Notes: generated by a model not told the origin, from the letters alone. Counted from the first letter of the stretch, positions 7,443 through 17,628 are shown. The stretch is 64,000 nt of DNA from Pseudokineococcus lusitanus (GCF_003751265.1 NZ_RJKN01000004.1:124001-188000), one strand, 5' to 3'. Made by a program: numbers and translations.

Positions 7443-9008
7443 TCAGGCGTCCGTCGTCGCCGCCCGCCCCAGCCGCCGGTACCGCGCGTGCCGCGCGGCG
7501 AGCCGCTCGTCGGGGTCGACGGTCGCGAGCCGGGCGATCTCCGCCTCGACGACCCGTCCGACCCGGCGGCAGAAGTCCTCCGGCTCGGCGCCCGCGTGCG
7601 GACGCTCGGGCACGACGACGTCGACGACCCCGTCCCGCACGAGGTCGGCCACGCGCACGCCCTGCTCGGCGGCCATCTGCGCGGCGTGCTCGACGTCGCG
7701 GTGCACGATGGCGCTGGCGCCCTCGGGCGGCAGCGGGGACAGCCAGGCGTGCTGCGCGGCGACGACGCGGTCGGCCGGCACGAGCGCGAGCGCCCCGCCG
7801 CCCGTCCCCTGGCCGAGCAGCACGCTGACCACCGGCGCGCGCAGCGTCACGAGCTCGGCGAGGCAGCGGGCGATCTCCCCGGCCAGCCCGCCCTCCTCCG
7901 CCTCCACGGACAGCGCGGCGCCCGGGGTGTCGATGACGGTGACGAGCGGCAGGTCCAGCTGGTCGGCGAGCGCCATGCCGCGGCGGGCGGCGCGCAGGGC
8001 GGCCGGGCCGAGCGGCGCGTCCGGCGTCTGCCCCCGGCGGTCCTGCCCGAGCAGCACGCACGCCGCCCCGCCGAGCCGGGCCAGCGCGAGCAGCAGCCCC
8101 GGGTCGCTCTCCCCCGCCCCCGTGCCGTGCAGCGGGACGACGTCGCGCGCGGCGTAGCGCAGCAGCCGACGGATGCCGGGGCGCTCGCCGCGGCGGGACA
8201 GGGTGACCGACTCCCACGCCGGCACGTCGGGCAGCCGCGCCACGTCGGCGGCGGGGACGGCGTCGCCCTCGTCGAGGACGGGCACCCGGCCGGGCGCCGG
8301 CGCCTGGAGCACGCTGAGCGCCCGGTCGGCGACGTCGGCGAGCCGCTCGTGCGGCACCACGGCGTCGACGAGTCCGTGCGCGTGGAGGTTCTCCGCCGTC
8401 TGCACGCCCTCGGGGAAGGCGCTGCCGTACAGCGCCTCGTAGACGCGCGGCCCGAGGAAGCCGACGAGCGCCCCCGGCTCCGCGACCGTGACGTGCGCCT
8501 GGCTCCCCCACGAGGCGAAGACGCCGCCCGTCGTCGGGTGGCGCAGGTACGCGAGGTACGGCAGGCCGGCGGCCTTGTGCGCCGCGACGGCCGCGGAGAT
8601 CTTCACCATCGTGAGGAAGGCGACCGTGCCCTCCTGCATGCGCGTGCCGCCCGACGACGGCGCCGCCAGCAGCGGCAGCCCCTCGGCCGTCGCCCGCTCG
8701 ACGGCCTCGACGAGGCGGTCGGCCGCCGCGACACCGATGGACCCGGCGAGGAAGCCGAACTCCCCGGCGACGACGGCCACGCGACGGCCGCGCAGCCGCC
8801 CCTCGCCGGTGACGACGGCCTCGTCGGCGCCCGAGCGCTCGGCGGCGCGCGCCAGCTCGGCGTCGTAGGCGGGGGTGCTGCGCGGCTGCACGGGCGGGGC
8901 GTCCCACGAGCGGAAGGTGCCCTCGTCGAGGACGAGGTCCAGCAGCTCGCGGCCCCCGCGCCGGGGCGGCCGGGGCGCGGCGCCCCGGCCGGCGGGCGAC
9001 GGCGTCAC
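7443..9008 (-). CDS. Fused AccD/AccA-like carboxyltransferase (possible malonyl-CoA decarboxylase-type role)
   Basis: 521-residue protein fusing two crotonase-fold carboxyltransferase halves: beta-like (about 15-250, with SSGGTRMQEGTVAFLTMVK and HPTTGGVFASWG) and alpha-like (about 270-515, with VIDTPGAALSVEAEEGG, LGQGTGGGALAL and LSPLPPEGASAIV). These are the oxyanion-forming loops of acetyl-CoA carboxylase carboxyltransferase. The N-terminal Cys4 zinc ribbon of canonical AccD is missing; the protein starts directly at LLDLVLDEGTF. No biotin carboxylase or BCCP gene is nearby. The GTG at 9008 overlaps the stop of the CoA-transferase gene (GTGA), and upstream lies a MatC-like carrier. I infer it acts on a CoA ester made by that transferase, perhaps decarboxylating malonyl-CoA; a normal acetyl/propionyl-CoA carboxylase subunit is the alternative. 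Confidence 0.8.
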   Translation of the reverse strand: MTPSPAGRGAAPRPPRRGGRELLDLVLDEGTFRSWDAPPVQPRSTPAYDAELARAAERSGADEAVVTGEGRLRGRRVAVVAGEFGFLAGSIGVAAADRLVEAVERATAEGLPLLAAPSSGGTRMQEGTVAFLTMVKISAAVAAHKAAGLPYLAYLRHPTTGGVFASWGSQAHVTVAEPGALVGFLGPRVYEALYGSAFPEGVQTAENLHAHGLVDAVVPHERLADVADRALSVLQAPAPGRVPVLDEGDAVPAADVARLPDVPAWESVTLSRRGERPGIRRLLRYAARDVVPLHGTGAGESDPGLLLALARLGGAACVLLGQDRRGQTPDAPLGPAALRAARRGMALADQLDLPLVTVIDTPGAALSVEAEEGGLAGEIARCLAELVTLRAPVVSVLLGQGTGGGALALVPADRVVAAQHAWLSPLPPEGASAIVHRDVEHAAQMAAEQGVRVADLVRDGVVDVVVPERPHAGAEPEDFCRRVGRVVEAEIARLATVDPDERLAARHARYRRLGRAATTDA

Positions 9009-10228
9009 GCGCCCTCGCCGTCGAGCCAGGCGCGCACGGCCGCTCCGTCGGCGTCGAGGACGGGCGGCGCCGCATGCGTGCGCCGGGTCGTCTCCGCGCC
9101 GTCCCCGTCGAAGAAGCGCAGCGGCGGGCCCGGCAGCGAGACGGTGCCGAGCGTGGCGTGCTCGACGTCGACGAGCAGGCCCTGGCTGCGCGTCTGCTCC
9201 CACCCGTAGACCTCGTCCATCGTCCGCACCTTCCCCGCCGGCACGCCGATCTCGGCGAGCCGGGCGAGCAGGTCGGGCGCGGACCACGAGGCGAAGACGC
9301 CCTCGACGAGGGCGACGACCTCCTCGCGGCGCGCCACCCGCTCCGGGTTGGTGGCGAGGCCCTCGAGAGCCGGGTCCAGCCCGAAGCCGTCGCAGAACCG
9401 CTTCCACAGCCCCTCGCTGCCGACCGCGATCTGGACGGAGCCGTCCGCGCACCGGAACAGCCCGTACGGGCTGATGGACGGGTGGTGGTTGCCCTGCGCG
9501 CGCCCGACCTGCCCCGCGACCGTCCACCGCGTGCCCTGGAAGGCGTGGACGCCGACGACGGAGGCCAGCAGCGACGTCCGCACCACCTGCCCGCGGCCGG
9601 TGCGCTCGCGCTCGAGCAGCGCCGCGAGGACGCCGTGCACGCCGGTCATCCCGGCCAGCAGGTCGGCGATGGGCGTCCCGACGCGCTGGGGGTCGTCCGG
9701 GCCGGAGCCGGTGATGGACATGAGCCCGGCCTCGCCCTGCGCGATCTGGTCGTAACCGGCGCGCCCGCCCTCGGGCCCGTCGTGCCCGAAGCCGGTGATC
9801 GACAGGACGACGAGGCGCGGGTTGAGCTCGAGCAGCCGCGACGTCGGGAAGCCCAGCCGGTCGAGCACGCCCGTGCGGAAGTTCTCGAGGAGCACGTCGG
9901 CCCGCTCCACGAGCGCCGTGAGGTACCGGCGGCCGTCGTCGCTCTTGAGGTCGAGCGCCACCGACTCCTTGCCGCGGTTGCACGACATGAAGTACGTCGA
10001 CTCCCGGTCGCCCCCGCCGGGCGGGTCGACGAAGGGCGGGCCCCACCCGCGGGTGTCGTCGCCCGTGCCCGGGGTCTCGACCTTGACGACGCGGGCGCCG
10101 AGGTCGGCGAGCACCATGCCGGCGTGCGGCCCGGCGAGGGCGCGGGTCAGGTCGACGACGAGGGTGCCCGCGAGCGGGCCCCCGCCCGGTGCGCCCTCGG
10201 CGACGCCGGGCTGCGGGGTGACGGTCAT
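9005..10228 (-). CDS. CaiB/BaiF family (class III) CoA-transferase
   Basis: 407-residue class III CoA-transferase, moving CoA between an acyl-CoA donor and a free carboxylate through a glutamyl/aspartyl anhydride. The fold is recognisable from VVDLTRALAGPHAGMVLADLGARVVKVE, MSCNRGKESVALDLK and LLENFRTGVLDRLG. The catalytic Asp of the family (Asp169 in formyl-CoA transferase) aligns with Asp189 in GTPIADLLAG. The ATG at 10228 has AGGAG six nucleotides upstream. The gene lies 24 nt after the transporter gene and overlaps the carboxyltransferase start by 4 nt, so all three form one operon. A dicarboxylate such as malonate is a plausible acceptor because the carrier is MatC-like; substrate specificity cannot be read from the sequence. 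Confidence 0.88.
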   Translation of the reverse strand: MTVTPQPGVAEGAPGGGPLAGTLVVDLTRALAGPHAGMVLADLGARVVKVETPGTGDDTRGWGPPFVDPPGGGDRESTYFMSCNRGKESVALDLKSDDGRRYLTALVERADVLLENFRTGVLDRLGFPTSRLLELNPRLVVLSITGFGHDGPEGGRAGYDQIAQGEAGLMSITGSGPDDPQRVGTPIADLLAGMTGVHGVLAALLERERTGRGQVVRTSLLASVVGVHAFQGTRWTVAGQVGRAQGNHHPSISPYGLFRCADGSVQIAVGSEGLWKRFCDGFGLDPALEGLATNPERVARREEVVALVEGVFASWSAPDLLARLAEIGVPAGKVRTMDEVYGWEQTRSQGLLVDVEHATLGTVSLPGPPLRFFDGDGAETTRRTHAAPPVLDADGAAVRAWLDGEGA

Positions 10229-10252
10229 GTCGGCTCCTGGGGGCTCGGGTGG

Positions 10253-11629
10253 TCAGGACGTCGGGAGGACGAGCACGAGCCAGGTGACGAGCGGCGCGAC
10301 CACCATGAGCGACATGCCGTAGACCATGAGCGAGCGGAAGACCTTGTCCCGCTGCGCCGGCTCGGCGTTGGCGACGACGAGGGCGCCGTTCGTCGAGAAG
10401 GGGCTGCAGTCGACGACCGAGCTCGAGATGGCGAGCGCGATGACGAGGCCGACCGTGCCGACCTCGCCGGCGAGGAGGAACGGCACCGACAGCGGGATGA
10501 GCGTGCCGAGGATGCCGGTCGTCGAGGCGAAGGCCGAGACGACCGCACCGATGAGGCAGATGACGAGGGCGGCGAGCAGCGGGGCGCCGAAGCCGGCCAC
10601 CGCGTCGCCGAGCCGGTCGATCGTGCCCTGCTCGCTGAGCAGCTCGACGTAGGTGACGATCCCGCCGATGAGCAGCACCGTGGCCCAGCTGACCTTGTCG
10701 ACGGCGCCCTTGGCGGAGGCCGGGAAGACCAGCGTGAGGACGACGGCCACGGCCAGGGCGGAGAAGCCGACGTCGAGGTCGAAGCCGAGGGCGAGGACGA
10801 CGAGCAGGCCGAGGCCGACGAGGGTCGAGATCTTCTGGGCGTCCAGGGCGGGCGCCGGCGCCTCGTCGGGCGCCTCGTCGCGGCGCCCGCCGCTGCTGCG
10901 CAGCCGCTCGCCGCGCTCGACGAGCGAGCTCGGCGTGCCCTGCACCGGGGTGCGCGTCGTCGCGCTGGCGGCGAGGGCGTCGGCGGAGAAGGCCTCGTCC
11001 CGGCCGGAGCGGTCGATCCGGCCCCCCTCGACGTCGCGGTTCCGCAGGACGAGGTAGGCGAGGACGTTGAGGACGACCGCGGACAGCACGCTCGCGAAGA
11101 ACAGCCGCAGCGGGAAGGTCTCGAAGTCGTTGTCGCCCACGACACCGTTGGTGATGAGCCCGAAGACGCCGATGGGGCTGAAGGAGCCCGCCGTCGCCCC
11201 CTGGACGACCATGAAGCCCATGAGCACCGGGTTGATCCGGTTGCGGACGGCGAACTGCATGGCGACGGGGGCGATGATCGCGACGGCCGCCGGGGTGACG
11301 GCGCCGATGGACGTGATGGCGCCCGCGACGAGGGCCATCACCCAGGGGATGAGCGCGACGCGCCCGCGCACCGCGCGCACCGCGGCGTGGACGATCCAGT
11401 CGACGGTCCCGTTGTTCTTCGCCAGCGCGAAGAGGTAGGTGACGCCGACGAGGATGACGAAGAGCGTGGCCGGGAAGCCGGCGAGGACGTCCGGCGCCTC
11501 GAGGCCGAAGACCGTGGTGCCGACGACGAAGGCCGCGACGAGCGCGAGCGCACCCATGTTGACCGGGCGCACGGTGGCGACGAGGAAGACGGCGGCCAGG
11601 ACGAGCAGGCCGATGAGATCTGGGGACAC
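10253..11629 (-). CDS. MatC-like / SLC13-type dicarboxylate carrier
   Basis: 458-residue inner-membrane carrier of the ion-transporter superfamily, most like MatC malonate carriers. About 11-12 hydrophobic helices are visible in two repeats joined by a charged cytoplasmic loop at about residues 205-255 (NRDVEGGRIDRSGRDEAF...GGRRDEAPDEAP). Each repeat has a re-entrant-type motif: SIGAVTPAAVAIIAP and GATAGSFSPIGVFG in the first half, SAFASTTGILGTLIPLS and SSSVVDCSPFSTNGAL in the second. The GTG at 11629 follows GAGGTG by 9 nt. It is the first gene of the minus-strand cassette and diverges from the GntR gene. The malonate assignment rests on family resemblance and neighbours; another dicarboxylate is possible. 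Confidence 0.85.
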   Translation of the reverse strand: MSPDLIGLLVLAAVFLVATVRPVNMGALALVAAFVVGTTVFGLEAPDVLAGFPATLFVILVGVTYLFALAKNNGTVDWIVHAAVRAVRGRVALIPWVMALVAGAITSIGAVTPAAVAIIAPVAMQFAVRNRINPVLMGFMVVQGATAGSFSPIGVFGLITNGVVGDNDFETFPLRLFFASVLSAVVLNVLAYLVLRNRDVEGGRIDRSGRDEAFSADALAASATTRTPVQGTPSSLVERGERLRSSGGRRDEAPDEAPAPALDAQKISTLVGLGLLVVLALGFDLDVGFSALAVAVVLTLVFPASAKGAVDKVSWATVLLIGGIVTYVELLSEQGTIDRLGDAVAGFGAPLLAALVICLIGAVVSAFASTTGILGTLIPLSVPFLLAGEVGTVGLVIALAISSSVVDCSPFSTNGALVVANAEPAQRDKVFRSLMVYGMSLMVVAPLVTWLVLVLPTS

Positions 11630-11695
11630 GGGCGGAGCACCTCGGTTCGACGGTGAACGACGGTGGGCGCCTCCCGTTCCGGTGGCGCAGTGGCC

Positions 11696-11725
11696 TAGCC
11701 TCTTGTCCACGAGGGTGCCTGTCAA
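11696..11725. promoter_or_regulatory. matC-like/gntR divergent control region with candidate operator
   Basis: The 131-nt gap between the divergent genes holds TAGCCT at 11696-11701 (a plausible plus-strand -10 for gntR) and, at 11703-11725, an imperfect inverted repeat with half sites TTGTC and GACAA-like TGTCAA. Read on the minus strand the right half gives TTGACA, a consensus -35, but no convincing -10 follows at the right distance. Autoregulation by the GntR protein here is inference. Confidence 0.3.
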
Positions 11726-11760
11726 CGTCGACACGGCCCGCGGGACCGGAGGTGGTGCGC

Positions 11761-12435
11761 GTGGACGACGACGGCACACGGGTGGTCGGCGCGCCCGGGG
11801 ACGTCGGCGGCGGGCGGGCGGGACGGGCGCGCGGCGGCCTCCACCGCCTGCGCCGCCCACGCCTCTACGAGCAGCTGGCGGACCACATCACGGCCTTCAT
11901 CGACGCCCAGGGCCTGTCCCCCGGCGAGCGGCTGCCGCCCGAGCGGCTGCTCGCGGAGCAGCTCGGTGTCAGCCGGGCGACGCTCGCCCAGGCGCTCGTG
12001 GCGCTCGAGGTGCGCGGCGTCGTCGACGTCCGGCACGGCGACGGCGCTGTCCTGCGCGAGGACCGCGCCGCGCGGCACGCCCGCGTCCGCGAGGCGCTCG
12101 ACGCGCCGGGCACGACCGCCCCGGACCTCGCCGAGGCGGTCGTCGCCGCGGTGGCGGGCCTCGTGGACCTGGCGGCCGGCCGGGCCACCGCCGCCGACCG
12201 GGCCGAGCTCGCCGCGCTGGCGGACGACGCCGACGTCGACCTCGGCGACCTCGCCCGAGCCCTGGCCGCCGCCGCGTCCTCGCCGGTGCTCGCCGAGCTC
12301 GTCGCGGCGCTGGCCCCCGACGGCGGGGCCGCGGCGCTGGGGGCCCGGCCGCGGGACGTCGTCCGGGCGGTGGCGGCCGGCGACACGGCCGGCGCCCGCG
12401 CGGCGCTGCGGGACCGCGCCCGGCCGGCTCCCTGA
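11761..12435 (+). CDS. GntR-family transcriptional regulator
   Basis: 224-residue regulator with an N-terminal winged helix-turn-helix at about residues 28-95 (RLYEQLADHITAFIDAQGLSPG, then ERLLAEQLGVSRATLAQALVALEVRGVV). An alpha-helical C-terminal domain of about 120 residues, rich in Ala and Asp, resembles the FadR/FCD type but is poorly conserved. The GTG at 11761 is chosen because GGAGG (11748-11752) lies 8 nt upstream; reading further upstream adds an unlikely Ser/Thr/Arg-rich leader. It is divergent from the carrier/CoA-transferase/carboxyltransferase operon, so it is probably its local regulator, with a CoA ester or dicarboxylate as likely effector. The effector is inference. Confidence 0.85.
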   Translation: MDDDGTRVVGAPGDVGGGRAGRARGGLHRLRRPRLYEQLADHITAFIDAQGLSPGERLPPERLLAEQLGVSRATLAQALVALEVRGVVDVRHGDGAVLREDRAARHARVREALDAPGTTAPDLAEAVVAAVAGLVDLAAGRATAADRAELAALADDADVDLGDLARALAAAASSPVLAELVAALAPDGGAAALGARPRDVVRAVAAGDTAGARAALRDRARPAP

Positions 12436-12451
12436 GGGGGGCGACCGGCCG

Positions 12452-13230
12452 TCAGGCGCCGGGTCGGGAGGGCGTCGCGGCGTCGGTGCCGCCGTCCGAC
12501 CGGCCGGCGCCCGGACCGTCGCCGCCCTCGTCCTCGTCGTCGTCCGTCGCGGTGGGGTCGAAGACGGGGCGCAGCGGCCCCTCGGAGGACGTGGGCCCGA
12601 TGACCGCACCGAGGGCGGACGCGTTCGGCACGCGGAGCAGCCCCTCCTCGGTGCGCAGCACCTGGTGCGTGAGCGTCGCGCCGACGACCCGCCCCTCGAG
12701 CACGCCGCCGGTCGTGCCGCCCCGCAGCCGCACGAGGTCGCCGACCGCGTAGGGCCGCGTCAGCAGCAGCACGAGGCCCGCGAAGACGTTGCCGAGGACC
12801 TGCTGGAGCGCGATGCCGAGCACCACACCGGTCAGCGCACCGCCGACGAGCAGGCTGCGCACCGAGACCTGGAGGACGTCGAGGACGGCGAGCAGGAGCA
12901 CGAGCCCGCCCACGGCGAGCGTGCCCGTCTGCGCGAGCGTGGCCGCCGACTCCCCGCCGTGCCGCTCCGCCAGCGCCGACAGCCCGGCGGCCGCGGCGCG
13001 GACGAGCAGGACGACGGCCACGACGAGCACGAGCGCGCAGACCACCGCGATGGTGACCTCGCGCGGCGTGCCCCGCAGGTCCCCCGCGACCTGGCCGACC
13101 GCCGAGGCGGCGACGGCGAGCGCACCGGGGACGGCGTAGCGCCACACGTGCGGCACGACGCGACGGCGGACGGGCCGGTGGTCGGCCCCCCGGACGTCGC
13201 CGACCCAGCGCGGGCCCTCGGGCCCGGCGC

Positions 13231-13234
<4 letters not shown>
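12452..13234 (-). CDS. Small mechanosensitive channel, MscS family
   Basis: 260-residue membrane protein of the MscS family, which releases solutes on hypo-osmotic shock. Three or four transmembrane helices (about residues 34-50, 62-82, 103-120 and the pore helix 128-160, with [28 protein letters not shown]) are followed by the beta domain ([29 protein letters not shown]...[13 protein letters not shown]). The C-terminal 40 residues are an acidic, disordered tail ([16 protein letters not shown]). The GTG at 13234 overlaps the guaA stop (GTGA), so expression is coupled to guaA. The tail is unusual for small MscS proteins; its role is unknown. Confidence 0.85.
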
Positions 13235-14982
<1,748 letters not shown>

Positions 14983-14989
14983 GGGCGCC

Positions 14990-14995
14990 AGGCTA
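14990..14995 (-). promoter_or_regulatory. -10 hexamer for leaderless guaA
   Basis: TAGCCT on the minus strand ends 7 nt before the guaA GTG. This supports the long N-terminal start. Confidence 0.6.
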
Positions 14996-15047
14996 GTGCG
15001 CCGCGCGGGCCGGGCCCGCCCGTGGCCGACCGGCCCGCGGGCGGACG

Positions 15048-15449
15048 TCAGGCCCGCTGCCCCAGCTGCCGCAGGAGGTCCTTCACCTCACGGGTGACCC
15101 GTCGCTCGACGACGAAGGACACGGCCGGGACGACGCCGGCCAGCACGAGGCCCGCGAGCCGGGCCGGCCCCCACCGCAGTCGCGACCACATGTCGACGAC
15201 GGTGACGAGGTAGACGATGTAGACCCACCCGTGGGTGATGGCGAGCCAGCTCCCGAACAGGTGGACCTCGTCCCCGAGCAGCGCCGACACGAGCCGCACC
15301 CCGAGGTTGAGGAAGACGACGACGAGCAGCACGCCCGTGACGATGGCCATGACGCGGTAGCGCGTGAGGGCGGGCCCGAGGCTGGCCTCGCGCAGGCGGC
15401 GGGCGCGGGCGCCCGTGGGGGCCGGGGTGGCGGACGGTCCGGTGCTCAC
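15048..15449 (-). CDS. DUF3817 integral membrane protein
   Basis: 133-residue membrane protein of the DUF3817 family, common next to guaA in actinobacteria and of unknown function. Three hydrophobic helices are visible: [20 protein letters not shown] (about 33-52), [20 protein letters not shown] (about 68-88) and [19 protein letters not shown] (about 95-115). A basic cytoplasmic C-terminus follows ([18 protein letters not shown]). The GTG at 15449 overlaps the SURF1 stop by 4 nt, so the two membrane proteins are translationally coupled. Confidence 0.85.
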   Translation of the reverse strand: MSTGPSATPAPTGARARRLREASLGPALTRYRVMAIVTGVLLVVVFLNLGVRLVSALLGDEVHLFGSWLAITHGWVYIVYLVTVVDMWSRLRWGPARLAGLVLAGVVPAVSFVVERRVTREVKDLLRQLGQRA

Positions 15450-16387
15450 CGGGTGACCTCCTGGGTCGGTCGTGCGGTCGGGGGCCCGGCGGCGTCGGCG
15501 GCGTCGGTGGGGGCGGGGGCGTCGGCGTCGACCGGCGGCCCGGGGCCGTCGCGGCGGGCGCGGGCCTCCTCGCGCTCGTCCTCGCACCGCTCGGCCTCGC
15601 GGCGGCGCACGTCGTGGACGACGCGCAGCCACATGGCGACGGCGAAGGCGGCGAAGACCCACCACTGGAAGGCGTAGGAGATGTTCTGCGCGTTGACGCC
15701 CGTGTCGCGGGCGGGCGGCGGGACGACGTCGAGGCCGGCGGCCTGGTCGTCGGCGACGGGCACGAGGTGCGCGGCGTAGACCGCGCCGTCCCAGACGTTG
15801 AGGAGGTCGGCCGAGCTGGCCGCCGCGAGCCGTCCCGGCGGGAGGTCGGCCGTCCCGCGCGGGTCCTGCGAGAGGGCGAGCTCGCCGACGAGCGTCGCCG
15901 GGCCCTCCTCCGCGGGCAGGGACGCCGCGTCCGGGTCGGGCACCCAGCCGCGGACGACGGGGAGGTACGCGCCCGTGCCGTCCACCTCGAGCGCCGCGAG
16001 GACCCACGCCCCTCTGCCCTCGCCGCCGTCGGCCGTGCGGCCCGTGACGAGCTGGACGGGCTCGTCCGCCCACGTGCCCTCGACCTCGACGGGCCCGGCG
16101 ACGGCCTCGCCGCTCAGCGGCTCCTGGGGCTCGAGCACCTGCGCGAGCGGGACGACGCCGCGCTCCTCGGGCGCCTCGCTGCCGGAGCGGGCCCGGCCGA
16201 GCTGCCACGACCCCAGCTCGGCGAAGACGACCGCCAGCGCGAGGGCCAGCGCGAGCAGCCCGAGCATCCGCGGGCGCGTGGCCGTCCGCCAGAAGCCGGG
16301 CAGGTCCTCGGGACCGGGGTCGGGCGCGCCGTCCCCGGCGCCCGGGGCACCGGGGGCTCGCGTGCCGCCGACCGGTCCCTCGCCCAC
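15446..16387 (-). CDS. SURF1-family cytochrome oxidase assembly protein
   Basis: 313-residue SURF1-like protein, expected to help insert haem a into cytochrome c oxidase. It has the SURF1 topology: one helix near residues 42-60 (LLALALALAVVFAELGSWQLGRA, containing the typical LG.WQ..R motif), a large extracytoplasmic domain (VEVEGTW, VLAALEV, VVRGWVP, NAQNISYAFQWW), and a second helix at about 247-263. A long cytoplasmic tail rich in Arg/Glu, then Pro/Ala/Asp, adds about 50 residues. The GTG at 16387 has a TACCGT hexamer ending 6 nt upstream and no Shine-Dalgarno. The downstream DUF3817 gene overlaps by 4 nt. Confidence 0.88.
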   Translation of the reverse strand: MGEGPVGGTRAPGAPGAGDGAPDPGPEDLPGFWRTATRPRMLGLLALALALAVVFAELGSWQLGRARSGSEAPEERGVVPLAQVLEPQEPLSGEAVAGPVEVEGTWADEPVQLVTGRTADGGEGRGAWVLAALEVDGTGAYLPVVRGWVPDPDAASLPAEEGPATLVGELALSQDPRGTADLPPGRLAAASSADLLNVWDGAVYAAHLVPVADDQAAGLDVVPPPARDTGVNAQNISYAFQWWVFAAFAVAMWLRVVHDVRRREAERCEDEREEARARRDGPGPPVDADAPAPTDAADAAGPPTARPTQEVTR

Positions 16388-16393
16388 GGGTCC

Positions 16394-16399
16394 ACGGTA
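16394..16399 (-). promoter_or_regulatory. -10 hexamer for leaderless SURF1 gene
   Basis: TACCGT on the minus strand ends 6 nt before the GTG at 16387. Confidence 0.5.
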
Positions 16400-16459
16400 C
16401 GGCGCCGGACGCGTGCCCCCGCCGCCCCCCGGGCACGAGGGCCCTCTCTCCGGCCGCCC

Positions 16460-16612
16460 CCCGCGGCACGAGGGCGCCCACGTGCCACGGCGGGCCGTCT
16501 CCCCACGGCAGAAGGGCACCGACGTGCCACGACGAGCGGTCACCCACGGCAGAAGGGCACCGACATGCCACGAGGGGCGGTCTCCTGCGGCAGGAGGATG
16601 CCGAAGCGCCCT
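16460..16612. repeat. Tandem intergenic repeat, about 41-bp unit, family A
   Basis: Nearly four diverged copies of a unit, starting at about 16460, 16502, 16543 and 16584 (spacings 42, 41 and 41). The conserved core is GGCAGAAGGGCACC followed by GACGTGCCACG, which contains the short inverted repeat GGCAC-N4-GTGCC. It fills the gap between the SDR gene and SURF1, both on the minus strand. Related units occur at 49861-49980. No reading frame with coding character crosses it. Confidence 0.75.
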
Positions 16613-16620
16613 CCCGGACG

Positions 16621-17628
16621 TCAGGTCGTGGGGGCCAGCTCGCCGTAGTGGACGCCCGTGAGACGGACGGCCTCGTCCCAGAGCCAGCGGGCCATGTCGA
16701 CGTCCTGGGCGCGGGCGGACGTGCCGACCCGGACGGGCGGGCCGCTGCGCTCGCCGGCACCGGCGGGGCCGTAGTACTCGCCGCCGACGACGTCGGGCGC
16801 CGTCGCCGCGCGCAGGACCGGCCAGGCCCCCATCTCCGGCGACTGCATGACGAGCTCGCCGACCTTGCCGAGGCCGTCGCGCACCGGCCGGGGCAGGCGG
16901 CCGAGCGGGCCCTGGGTGAAGAGGTTGGTCGCCGAGATGCCCGGGTGGGCGGCCACGCTGACGAGCTCGCGGGCGGCCCGGTCGGTGCGGCGGTCCAGCT
17001 CGAGGGCGAACATGAGGTCGGCCAGCTTGGACTGCCCGTAGACGCTCCAGGCGCCGTACCGCTTCTCGCGCATGAGGTCGTCCGGCGTGATGCGGCCCCA
17101 GCGGTGGGCCATGCTCGACAGCGACACGACCCGGGGCCGGCGCCCGGCGGTCTCGGACTGCAGGAGCGGCCCGAGCAGGCGGCCGGTGAGGGCGAAGTGC
17201 CCGAGGAAGTTCGTGCCGATCTGGGTCTCGAAGCCGTCGGCCGTGCGGCCCTGCGGCACCGCCATGACGCCGGCGTTGTTGACCAGCAGGTCCAGCCCGT
17301 GCGCGCCCAGCGACGCCGTCATCCGGGTGGCGAGGTCGGCCACGCTGGCGAGGCTGGCGAGGTCGAGCATCTGCAGCTCGACCTGCGCGCCCGGCGCCCG
17401 CCGCCGCACCTCGGCGAGGGCGGTCTCCCCCCGCTCGCGGGAGCGCGCCGTCATGACGACGCGCGCGCCGGCGCGCGCCAGCACCGCCGAGACCTCCAGC
17501 CCCAGACCAGAGTTGGCACCGGTGACGAGCGCCGTGCGCCCGCTCTGGTCGCCCACCTGCGTGGGGCTCCAGGCGGCGCCCGAGGGCGCCCCGGCCGGCG
17601 GGGTGGGGCTGTCGGCGTGGCTCGTCAT
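16621..17628 (-). CDS. Short-chain dehydrogenase/reductase (retinol dehydrogenase-like)
   Basis: 335-residue classical SDR oxidoreductase using NAD(P). The nucleotide-binding motif TGANSGLG is near residues 35-42, NNAGVM near 119-124, the catalytic Ser in VVSLSSMAH and the YGQSK pair near 197-201. The layout (long N-terminus, LVTGANSGLGLEVSAVLA) matches the retinol dehydrogenase/WW-oxidoreductase-like subgroup of actinobacteria, whose substrates are mostly unknown. The start is the ATG at 17628; the upstream sequence has no strong ribosome-binding site. Intergenic repeat arrays flank it on both sides (16460-16612 and 17734-17918). Confidence 0.88.
   Translation of the reverse strand: MTSHADSPTPPAGAPSGAAWSPTQVGDQSGRTALVTGANSGLGLEVSAVLARAGARVVMTARSRERGETALAEVRRRAPGAQVELQMLDLASLASVADLATRMTASLGAHGLDLLVNNAGVMAVPQGRTADGFETQIGTNFLGHFALTGRLLGPLLQSETAGRRPRVVSLSSMAHRWGRITPDDLMREKRYGAWSVYGQSKLADLMFALELDRRTDRAARELVSVAAHPGISATNLFTQGPLGRLPRPVRDGLGKVGELVMQSPEMGAWPVLRAATAPDVVGGEYYGPAGAGERSGPPVRVGTSARAQDVDMARWLWDEAVRLTGVHYGELAPTT

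Noticed and set aside
11719-11725. TTGACA on the minus strand as the -35 of the carrier operon
   Set aside because: No -10-like hexamer follows at 16-19 nt; GAGGCT is the best available, so it was kept only as part of a weak operator candidate.
7443-11777. One continuous 1444-codon minus-strand frame that could suggest a giant fusion protein
   Set aside because: Only the last 521 codons encode a recognisable protein. The rest is out of frame with the clear CoA-transferase and carrier genes.
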